From positions 1 through 42,492 of the IMG/VR virus record IMGVR_UViG_3300043446_002040: DNA of 42,492 bases; one strand, given 5' to 3'. The notes below the pieces were generated by a model, which did not search any database, was not told the DNA's origin, and saw only the letters and a list, made by a program, of their open reading frames with translations. The translations under genes were made by a program, and so were the position numbers. Numbering within the stretch: the first letter of the stretch is position 1; the number at the start of each line of letters is the position of its first letter. This document shows, piece by piece, positions 22,653 to 27,481 of the stretch. The stretch comes from a virus.

Positions 22653-22916
22653 TCAATCCTCAGCATAGGCGGACTCGATTCTGTTGCTGCAGTGATCGCA
22701 GTACAATTCGGGATCCTCCCAGTTCACTTGTACCGCTCCAATGCACCACCCATCGTTGCCTGTTGTGGTTGCAATCTGTTCGCGCTCAGTCTTGCAACAT
22801 TCAGCGCAGAGTGCCGCACCGTCTGTTGTGCAAGCGTAAAGAGGGTAGCCGCCGATGGAACTGTAGGGCCTTCCTGCAAGCTGATCGGCAAGAGAGAGGG
22901 AGAGAGAAAGTGTCAT
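22653..22916 (-). CDS. small Cys-rich, probably zinc-binding protein (87 aa)
   Basis: After MTLSLSLSLADQLAGRPYSSIGGYPLYACTTDGA come two pairs of cysteines, ALCAECC and ELYCDHC, separated by about 30 residues, then SNRIESAYAED. This is the layout of a zinc-ribbon protein that I recall from many bacterial and phage genomes (YPLYA.T.DG..LC..C, NWEDP.LYCDHC...IESAY). Function unknown. Met at 22916 is supported by the adjacent leader. It overlaps nothing and ends close to the next start. Confidence 0.7.
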   Translation of the reverse strand: MTLSLSLSLADQLAGRPYSSIGGYPLYACTTDGAALCAECCKTEREQIATTTGNDGWCIGAVQVNWEDPELYCDHCSNRIESAYAED

Positions 22917-22938
22917 GGTTGAGAATTGCAAGGTTTGC
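22917..22938 (-). promoter_or_regulatory. conserved early leader, copy 1
   Basis: Minus strand GCAAACCTTGCAATTCTCAACC directly before the ATG at 22916. The consensus across copies is AAACCTTGCATTYCTCAACC-ATG. Confidence 0.75.
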
Positions 22939-22964
22939 GGTTGGTTGTTGAATGGTGGCAAGGA

Positions 22965-23288
22965 TTAATCCCAATCAATGGGATGGAATCCCAGGCACGC
23001 GGGATCCCCTTCGCTACCACCGAAATAGAAGCCTTTCGGCGCCAGCTCCCCCAGCAGATCCTCGGCTGCTTCCAAAGCGAACCATTGGCTGTCAGTGGTC
23101 TCTTCAGGTCCGACGAGATCGCTGGCATGACTGGCCAGCTGAGCCAGTTCTGCCCTGTGCCATTCGCCGATGGCCATTCCGGCGCCTAGGGCATCCAAAG
23201 CGGAGAGATAGGCGGCCGCCAAGTCACAGCAGCGGAGAGTCCCCTCTGAGATGATCCATGGCATCCCAGGAAATGAACGATTGATCAT
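22965..23288 (-). CDS. hypothetical protein, first gene of the leftward arm (107 aa)
   Basis: Starts MINRSFPGMPWIISEGTLRCCDLAAAYLSALDALGAGMAIGEWHRAEL and ends KGFYFGGSEGDPACLGFHPIDWD. The C-terminal pattern resembles short proteins of phages and plasmids that I cannot name. Met9 at 23264 is an alternative start. It lacks the conserved leader of the genes behind it, consistent with its being the promoter-proximal gene. Function unknown. Confidence 0.6.
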   Translation of the reverse strand: MINRSFPGMPWIISEGTLRCCDLAAAYLSALDALGAGMAIGEWHRAELAQLASHASDLVGPEETTDSQWFALEAAEDLLGELAPKGFYFGGSEGDPACLGFHPIDWD

Positions 23289-23314
23289 TGATGCTTCATT
23301 GATTGAACAAACGC

Positions 23315-23344
23315 ATCATGCCCACACTGCTTGCAACCTGTCAA
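23315..23344 (-). promoter_or_regulatory. candidate promoter for the leftward early genes
   Basis: Minus strand TTGACA (23344-23339), 18 bases, CATGAT (23320-23315). The -35 flank TTGACAGGTTGCAA resembles that of the site at 15954 (TTGACAGCTTGCAA). The -10 is weak (4 of 6). It lies 27 bases before the first gene of the arm. Confidence 0.4.
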
Positions 23345-23408
23345 GCATCAAGCACTGGCATCGTCATCCTTTCTGTAGCACCACGAGCACTGGCACCAGC
23401 AGATCCAT

Positions 23409-23449
23409 TGCAACCACTGCCATCTATGCCAGTGAACATGGTGGTTGCA
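23409..23449. other. 9-bp perfect inverted repeat with 23-nt loop
   Basis: TGCAACCAC (23409-23417) pairs with GTGGTTGCA (23441-23449). It lies between the candidate leftward promoter and the tandem array. It could be a protein-binding site or an RNA hairpin if transcription starts further right. No U-run. Confidence 0.5.
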
Positions 23450-23517
23450 TTTCGCAATGAACAGGCAATCCTGCCCGCATCCCTGCAACCATCCATAGGC
23501 TCAACCGTTGAATAAGT

Positions 23518-23765
23518 AGGTTCTACATAGGTTCTACATAGGTTCTACATAGGTTCTACATAGGTTCTACATAGGTTCTATGTGGCTCTACATAGGTTCT
23601 ACATAGGTTCTACATAGGTTCTATGTGGCTCTACATAGGTTCTATGTGGCTCTACATAGGTTCTACATAGGTTCTACATAGGTTCTATGTGGCTCTACAT
23701 AGGTTCTACATAGGTTCTACATAGGTTCTATGTGGCTCTACATAGGTTCTACATAGGTTCAACAT
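23518..23765. repeat. tandem array of 11-bp and 21-bp units (iteron-like)
   Basis: Unit A is AGGTTCTACAT (11 bp). Unit B is 21 bp: AGGTTCTATGT followed by GGCTCTACAT. The order is A5-B-A2-B-B-A2-B-A2-B-A, then a last degenerate unit (AGGTTCAACAT). Units are exact copies. Each B contains the inverted repeat CTATGT/ACATAG with a 6-nt centre; A does not. Lengths of 11 and 21 bp are one and two helical turns, so all units face the same side of the helix. There are no spacers, so it is not a CRISPR. An origin-type protein-binding array is the best guess. Confidence 0.95.
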
Positions 23766-23925
23766 TCAACCATCCCTATCCCTATCCCCCCCTCTCAACA
23801 CTATCCCTTCCCACGCTCAACGTGGCCTTTCTCTTCTCCCCTCAACCACACACATCCTCACCACATCTCCCTACATCTCAACCCCTACACCTTCTCCTCC
23901 CCGACTTAACCCTCCCTCCTCAGCG
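23766..23925 (+). other. pyrimidine-rich, G-poor tract
   Basis: Directly after the array the + strand is almost free of G for about 150 bases and rich in C and T (runs such as CCCTATCCCTATCCCCCCCT). Strong strand asymmetry beside a repeat array can mark a DNA-unwinding element or a binding tract for single-stranded DNA protein. A hairpin CCTCAG/CTGAGG closes it near 23918-23940. No gene is supported on either strand. Confidence 0.7.
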
Positions 23926-24217
23926 CAGCTGCTCCTGAGGGATGGGTCGGCAGTGAGAATGTATGTAGAGGATGAACTGTTAATCCATTCCCCAATCCCT
24001 ATCCCAATCATCCCTCTCACATCAGGTTGCGCAACCACCCTGGGATGGTGCATCCGCTGACCTGCAGTGCCTGCCTGAGAGGGTGCTTCGCACCGTCAAG
24101 CAGGAAACAGTCTGCATAGTGCAGCGCATGGACCCCCGGAGGGGGGACAGGCGCATCTGTGTGTGTCAGGTGATGCCCTTGGGAATTAGGAATGGAACAG
24201 AGTGTAGCTACAGGAAG

Positions 24218-24303
24218 CCTACTGAAGCTAAGGGGTTGTTGAGTGCTAGATCGCTTGCTGGCGCAAGCTCAACTAGCTATACAACAAACTTAGCTACAGT
24301 AGG
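24218..24303. other. long bulged hairpin 1 (31 paired bases)
   Basis: An imperfect palindrome with five stacked stems: CCTACTG/CAGTAGG, AGCTAAG/CTTAGCT, TTGTTG/CAACAA, GCTAG/CTAGC and the apical GCTTGC/GCAAGC with loop TGGC. The stems are separated by 1-4-nt internal loops. The apical 25 bases (24249-24273) recur with one loop change in hairpin 2 (24375-24399). Because the structure works as DNA cruciform or as RNA from either strand, its form cannot be decided from sequence. No coding potential. Confidence 0.8.
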
Positions 24304-24339
24304 TTGATGTAGATAGAAGGTGGATTCTGTAACCAGTTG

Positions 24340-24442
24340 AACTGACGTACATGCAACCGTGTGATTCATGGGTGGATCGCTTGCTGACGCAAGCTCAACC
24401 ATCCCATGAGATTCATGGTTGATATGGACGTAGGATACAGTT
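24340..24442. other. long bulged hairpin 2 (about 31 paired bases)
   Basis: A second imperfect palindrome 36 bp after the first: AACTG/CAGTT, ACGT/ACGT, CAT/ATG, CAACC/GGTTG, CATGGG/CCCATG, GG/CC and the apical GCTTGC/GCAAGC with loop TGAC. Only the apical part is shared with hairpin 1; the lower stems differ in sequence but keep the architecture and the number of pairs. This argues that structure, not sequence, is conserved. Confidence 0.75.
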
Positions 24443-24537
24443 GAATGCGATGAATGTTTCGCAGTCTGGAGGTGTTGATCAAGGCAAAGGTGTCTGTAAC
24501 AGCCGGTTGCCTTTGGGTGAGCCTCCCCGTAGCCTTG

Positions 24538-24616
24538 CGTTCTCCACCTAGCCGGGCGAGCCCGGAGGCGGAGAACGAGGACTAGAGCCGGGGGTTCATC
24601 CCCGGCGTTCTCCGCC
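24538..24616 (+). promoter_or_regulatory. GC-rich element with mutually exclusive stems, possible attenuator
   Basis: CGTTCTCC occurs twice (24538-24545 and 24606-24613). The single GGAGAACG (24570-24577) can pair with either; with the downstream copy the pairing extends to 10-11 bp (GGCGGAGAAC with GTTCTCCGCC). Inner hairpins CCGGG/CCCGG (24552-24565) and GCCGGGG/CCCCGGC (24587-24606) fit the two states. It lies about 160 bases before the first + gene, where a leader RNA switch could act. No U-run follows. Confidence 0.6.
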
Positions 24617-24735
24617 GCAGGGATCATACGCATCCTAGAAAGGGAAGGAAATGTTAAGGAGCCAATGAGAGACTGGTGTTTGGTTGAACGCCGAAGGCGA
24701 CCTAGAGAATGCTGTAACAAACTGAAACACAGGAG

Positions 24736-24751
24736 AGGAGGCGTTAGCCTC
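24736..24751 (+). other. small hairpin before the first rightward gene
   Basis: GGAGGC and GCCTCC pair around GTTA, 21 bases upstream of the ATG at 24773. It lies in the presumed leader of the rightward early operon. No U-run; could affect message stability or translation. Confidence 0.5.
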
Positions 24752-24772
24752 CGGGGAGCTGCAAGGACAGGG

Positions 24773-24982
24773 ATGAGGCTGAGCTGGACAGAGATCCTGG
24801 AGGCAGGTGGGATACCAGAAGCACCTGGTTATGTAGAAGCGAAAGAGAAGATGAGGTTGAAGAGGGAGAAGGAGATAGAGGAGGGGGTAGTGGTTGTGAA
24901 GAAAGCAGGGGCAAGGAAGAGTGCAACCAGAAGGAAGGCAAAGGCTCGGGTAACTGTTGACAGCATTCAACAGACCCTGTAA
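24773..24982 (+). CDS. small basic hypothetical protein, first rightward gene (69 aa)
   Basis: MRLSWTEILEAGGIPEAPGYVEAKEKMRLKREKEIEEG, then a Lys/Arg-rich tail (ARKSATRRKAKARVTV). The SWTEIL..AGIPE.PG opening is, as I recall, found in short cyanophage proteins. Met at 24773 is chosen because AAGGAC precedes it and the conserved-looking part starts there. The frame opens at 24665 after AAGGAG but with unlikely Arg/Cys-rich sequence. The basic tail suggests nucleic-acid binding. Its stop codon forms part of a -10 element. Confidence 0.55.
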   Translation: MRLSWTEILEAGGIPEAPGYVEAKEKMRLKREKEIEEGVVVVKKAGARKSATRRKAKARVTVDSIQQTL

Positions 24983-24985
24983 CAT
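24957..24985 (+). promoter_or_regulatory. sigma70-type promoter for the rightward early operon
   Basis: TTGACA (24957-24962), 17 bases, TAACAT (24980-24985). The -10 contains the stop codon of the preceding gene. Together with the minus-strand site at 15926-15954 it shares TTGACAGC, CAAC a few bases later, TAACATG and a nearby CAG, so the two may be co-regulated. Transcription would start just before the DUF6378-like gene. Confidence 0.7.
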
Positions 24986-25014
24986 GGCAGTGTTGTTCAC
25001 AGCTGCTGATAGCG

Positions 25015-25293
25015 ATGCAAAGCCTGGAGGAGATCCTTGAGGAAAGGGGATCGCAGTATGGGGACTTCATGGGTCACTCTGAGATCACCCAAGGGTTGAA
25101 GTCAGTGATCATTGGAAGCACTGGCTATGAAAGGCTACAGCTGGATCAAATGGAAGCACTCGATATGATCTTCCATAAGATTGGAAGGATCATCAATGGG
25201 AATCCTAATCATGTTGATAGCTGGCAGGATATAGCTGGTTACTCACAGCTGATTGTTAACCGTCTCCAGCAGAATGAGGAGGTTCCATTTTGA
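25015..25293 (+). CDS. DUF6378-like (MazG-like) phage protein (92 aa)
   Basis: The sequence LEEILEERGSQYGDFMGHSEITQGLK, LDQMEALDMIFHKIGRIINGNPNHVDSWQDIAGYSQLIVNRL matches the DUF6378 pattern seen in many phages. It resembles all-alpha nucleotide pyrophosphohydrolases in its EAL-D-H-K-RI..GD..H.DSW.DIAGY motif. A role in nucleotide pools fits the dCTP deaminase gene that it overlaps by four bases, but no catalytic activity is established. The start at 25015 is the first ATG after the promoter at 24957-24985. Confidence 0.82.
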   Translation: MQSLEEILEERGSQYGDFMGHSEITQGLKSVIIGSTGYERLQLDQMEALDMIFHKIGRIINGNPNHVDSWQDIAGYSQLIVNRLQQNEEVPF

Positions 25294-25895
25294 TCAAGAA
25301 TGATCACTGGATCTACGACATGGCCAGGCAGGGGATGATTGTTCCCTTTGAGCCGAAGATCGTCAGACGTGTGTTGACGAATGATCCCAACCAGGACATC
25401 ACCAGAAAGGTGTTGAGTTATGGGTGTTCATCCTATGGGTATGACTTGAGGTTGTCAGATAGGGACTTCAGAGTGTTCAAGCATGTGCCTGGGACAATCA
25501 TGGATCCCAAGGACTTCAACCCCAGAAACCTGGAAACTGTTGAGTTGAACACTGATGAGAAAGGTTCTTACTTCATCCTTCCTGCTCATTCGTATGGGTT
25601 GGGTGTGGCAATGGAACGGCTGGAGATCCCTGAGAACGTCACTTGTTTGTTTGTAGGTAAGAGCACCTACGCACGAATGGGAGTGATTGCTAACCTCACG
25701 CCTGGAGAGGCTGGATGGAAGGGACATCTTACGTTGGAGTTCAGCAATAGCAGTGGTGCTGATTGCCGGATCTATGCCAATGAAGGGATCGTGCAAGCGT
25801 TGTTTTTTGAGGGAGATCCCTGTTTCGTTACTTACGATCAACGGTGTGGTAAGTACCAGGATCAATCAGAGGAAGTCACCATTGCCAGGATCTGA
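25290..25895 (+). CDS. dcd: dCTP deaminase (201 aa)
   Basis: Converts dCTP to dUTP, feeding dTMP synthesis. Trimeric dUTPase-fold motifs are clear: GYDLRLS (50-56), FVGKSTYARMGVIANLTPGEAGWKGHLTLEFSN (121-153) with the catalytic glutamate probably Glu150, and IYANEGIVQALFFEGD (161-176). The length is normal. It could also dephosphorylate dUTP like bifunctional DCD-DUT enzymes; the sequence does not decide. No separate dUTPase or thymidylate synthase is visible. It overlaps the preceding gene by four bases. Confidence 0.93.
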   Translation: MIKNDHWIYDMARQGMIVPFEPKIVRRVLTNDPNQDITRKVLSYGCSSYGYDLRLSDRDFRVFKHVPGTIMDPKDFNPRNLETVELNTDEKGSYFILPAHSYGLGVAMERLEIPENVTCLFVGKSTYARMGVIANLTPGEAGWKGHLTLEFSNSSGADCRIYANEGIVQALFFEGDPCFVTYDQRCGKYQDQSEEVTIARI

Positions 25896-25898
25896 GCT

Positions 25899-26249
25899 AT
25901 GAGTGTTACCGCGAAAGAGCTGATTGAACGGTTGTTTAGTCTTGCTGAGATGGCAGTTGAGGCTGCTATGGAGTTTGACTACGGGGATCCTGATGATCGG
26001 TTCATCCATCGAGAGCTACAAGAGTTGAGGCCACTGGTTGCAGCAGCCACTGCTACACCATCTCCCAGTTGCCCCCGATCAGAGAAGGTGTTGATAGAGC
26101 AGGTTCATTCCTGCATTGTCGGGGAACCGGAGTGTGGCCACACGCAAGCTCGCGCTGCAATCAATGCAGTAGCTGACTGGTTGGACGGACAGCGTGTCGG
26201 TGCTGGTGTTGCTGCTGCTCGCTGGTTGAGAAAGGAGGTAGAAGTGTGA
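25899..26249 (+). CDS. hypothetical protein sharing a C-terminal motif with the lysin-side cassette (116 aa)
   Basis: Two parts: an acidic N-terminal helix (KELIERLFSLAEMAVEAAMEFDYGDPDDRFIHRELQEL) and a C-terminal segment ARAAINAVADWLDGQRVGAGVAAARWLRKEVEV. The latter closely resembles the end of the gene at 41954-42388 (ARAAILAVAEWL...AAAWLREEVE), so this short helical module is used in at least three proteins of the genome. Its stop overlaps the methyltransferase start. Function unknown. Confidence 0.68.
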   Translation: MSVTAKELIERLFSLAEMAVEAAMEFDYGDPDDRFIHRELQELRPLVAAATATPSPSCPRSEKVLIEQVHSCIVGEPECGHTQARAAINAVADWLDGQRVGAGVAAARWLRKEVEV

Positions 26250-26809
26250 TTTGTTATGACGTGATTGTTACTGATCCGCCATGGCATTACTACGGCTCAA
26301 CTCATAACATGGGTGATGCTGCTAAAGAGTACAGCCTGATGTCCGATGGAGACATTCTCAACTTTGCATATCCGCTCACGCCCAATGGCGTGCTATTCAT
26401 GTGGGCAACATGCCCACGTCTTGACTTTGCGGTTGACTACATCCGTCACCTAGGGCTGCACTATCGGGGTGTTGCATTTGTGTGGATCAAGACTAAGCAA
26501 GATGGTACGCCAATAGGTGCGCAGGGTGTTAGGCCATCCATTGTCAAGCCAATCACGGAGCTGGTGATCGCTGCGTCACCAGTGGCAAAGGGTCGTCCGC
26601 GCCCGCTTGCATCAGAGTCTGTTGTTCAGACAGTGTTTGCGGCACGGGGGAAACACAGTCAAAAACCAGAAGAGGTGCAAGACCGAATTGAGCAAATGTA
26701 TCCAACAGCCAGAAAGGCTGAATACTTTGCTCGGCGGCATCGCGCAGGCTGGCATTGCTTTGGCAATGAACTGAATGTCAACTCGTTACCTGAGGAGGTA
26801 GAAGTGTGA
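26246..26809 (+). CDS. MT-A70-family DNA adenine methyltransferase (187 aa)
   Basis: N6-adenine methyltransferase. The catalytic motif DPPW is at residues 10-13 (VIVTDPPWHYYG). Later landmarks are NGVLFMWATCPRLDFAVDYI, VWIKTKQDGTPIG, and the SAM-side KHSQKPEEVQDRI...AEYFARRHRAGWHCFGNEL. No restriction enzyme is nearby, so it is an orphan methylase that probably masks phage DNA from host nucleases, complementing the ArdC-like protein. The GTG-free start at 26246 (TTG or ATG near it) follows AAGGAGGTAGAAG, a very strong Shine-Dalgarno sequence; ATT-like codon use at the start should be checked. Confidence 0.88.
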   Translation: MICYDVIVTDPPWHYYGSTHNMGDAAKEYSLMSDGDILNFAYPLTPNGVLFMWATCPRLDFAVDYIRHLGLHYRGVAFVWIKTKQDGTPIGAQGVRPSIVKPITELVIAASPVAKGRPRPLASESVVQTVFAARGKHSQKPEEVQDRIEQMYPTARKAEYFARRHRAGWHCFGNELNVNSLPEEVEV

Positions 26810-27018
26810 GGATTCAGCAGTATCAGGCAGGAGCTGTCACCATTCAGTGTCGCTTCTACGATGGTGCAGTGATCCTGCTGTGCTGGGACAGTACATCGTC
26901 CCTGTTCTGCAGTGACATTGAAACAGTCATCAGGTTTGCCAATCGAACCCTGTTGGGGCACGGCCTGGCTGACATCAGGGACTGGCTAACGTTGATGGTC
27001 ACGGGAGGCAGACTGTAA
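26806..27018 (+). CDS. small hypothetical protein (70 aa)
   Basis: MRIQQYQAGAVTIQCRFYDGAVILLCWDSTSSLFCSDIETVIRFANRTLLGHGLADIRDWLTLMVTGGRL. No domain recognised; three cysteines and a beta-rich first half. Its start overlaps the methyltransferase stop and follows GAGGAGGTAGAAG, an excellent Shine-Dalgarno sequence, so it is translated with the methylase. Confidence 0.65.
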   Translation: MRIQQYQAGAVTIQCRFYDGAVILLCWDSTSSLFCSDIETVIRFANRTLLGHGLADIRDWLTLMVTGGRL

Positions 27019-27044
27019 CAGTGTTGCCTGACAGTTGACACTGT
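27018..27044. promoter_or_regulatory. inverted repeat before the last early gene
   Basis: ACAGTG (27018-27023) pairs with CACTGT (27039-27044) around 15 nt that contain TTGACA-like sequence. It could be an operator or weak terminator between the 70-residue gene and the gene at 27081. Confidence 0.35.
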
Positions 27045-27080
27045 GCTACTGTTGCCGTTGTCGAGTGAACCTTGTATCTC

Positions 27081-27434
27081 ATGGCCTACCAAGTCACCAT
27101 CTACACTCCAGCCGAACGAGCTGCGCAGCGTGCTGAACTCCAGAAGCGTGCAGCTCGCGCTTGCTTTCGCTATTGCCCCCGCAGGGATGGATGGTTCAGT
27201 GCGCAAGACGAGCACATTCAAGCAAACTTCGGCAGACCCGAAGGCAACCTGACAACCAACAGTGAGTGGCTCAATTCACTTGAGCGCCACCTCGCCAAAC
27301 TTGATCTACCAGTTGCCGACAAGCTGCGCCTACTTGAGGATGACAAGGTGTATGTGCTGATGGGCAGGACTCTCAATCATAGTCGCTGCCTGAAGGAGTA
27401 CGAGAAGAAAGCTCTTATTAAGAGCCTCCACTGA
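27081..27434 (+). CDS. hypothetical protein before the terminase (117 aa)
   Basis: MAYQVTIYTPAERAAQRAELQKRAARACFRYCPRRDGWFSAQDEHIQANFGRPEGNLTTNSEWLNSLERHL...; mostly helical and charged. Met at 27081 is chosen over an ATG three codons earlier (MYL) because of its better codon context; neither has a clear Shine-Dalgarno sequence. It is the last gene before an intrinsic terminator. The place before TerL would suit a small terminase, but a better TerS candidate lies at 30273-30545. Function unknown. Confidence 0.6.
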   Translation: MAYQVTIYTPAERAAQRAELQKRAARACFRYCPRRDGWFSAQDEHIQANFGRPEGNLTTNSEWLNSLERHLAKLDLPVADKLRLLEDDKVYVLMGRTLNHSRCLKEYEKKALIKSLH

Positions 27435-27455
27435 TCCTTGCCACCATTTCACAGT

Positions 27456-27480
27456 AGCCTCGGGAAACCGGGGCTTTTTC
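27456..27480 (+). terminator. intrinsic terminator of the rightward early operon
   Basis: AGCCTCGG pairs with CCGGGGCT (one T-G pair) around a GAAA tetraloop, followed by TTTTTC. It lies 22 bases after the stop of the 117-residue gene and abuts the terminase start, so it separates early genes from the packaging/virion block. Confidence 0.9.
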
Positions 27481-27481
27481 T

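Larger units (their letters stand above)
23289..24772. other. gene-free hub between the divergent arms
   Basis: About 1.48 kb without a convincing gene; frames present are short and of poor composition. In order it holds a candidate leftward promoter, a 9-bp inverted repeat, the 11/21-bp tandem array, a pyrimidine-rich tract, small hairpins (for example GGTGC/GCACC at about 24085-24098), two long bulged hairpins and a GC-rich element with alternative pairing. It is the only place where both arms start, so replication origin and early promoters are expected here. Confidence 0.7.

Noticed and set aside
23518-23765. CRISPR array
   Set aside because: The repeats are contiguous with no unique spacers, and units are 11 and 21 bp. 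Tandem repeat, not CRISPR.
24218-24442. Integron attC sites, MITEs or retron RNA
   Set aside because: The required attC core ends, target-site duplications or a reverse transcriptase gene are not seen. Only the bulged-palindrome shape is similar.
24538-24616. tRNA or tmRNA-like gene
   Set aside because: GGTTCATCC inside a GC stem resembles a T arm, but the loop length is wrong, and D and anticodon arms cannot be formed in the space available.
24277-24720. 147-codon minus-strand frame in the hub
   Set aside because: It runs through both long hairpins and the GC-rich element, has poor composition and no start signal.
24665-24772. N-terminal extension of the first rightward gene
   Set aside because: AAGGAG lies before the ATG at 24665 with short spacing, but the added residues are Arg/Cys-rich and unlike protein; the start at 24773 is preferred.
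27081-27434. Small terminase subunit just upstream of TerL
   Set aside because: Position is suggestive, but the 90-residue protein at 30273-30545 matches the gp18 length and pattern better. Kept as hypothetical.
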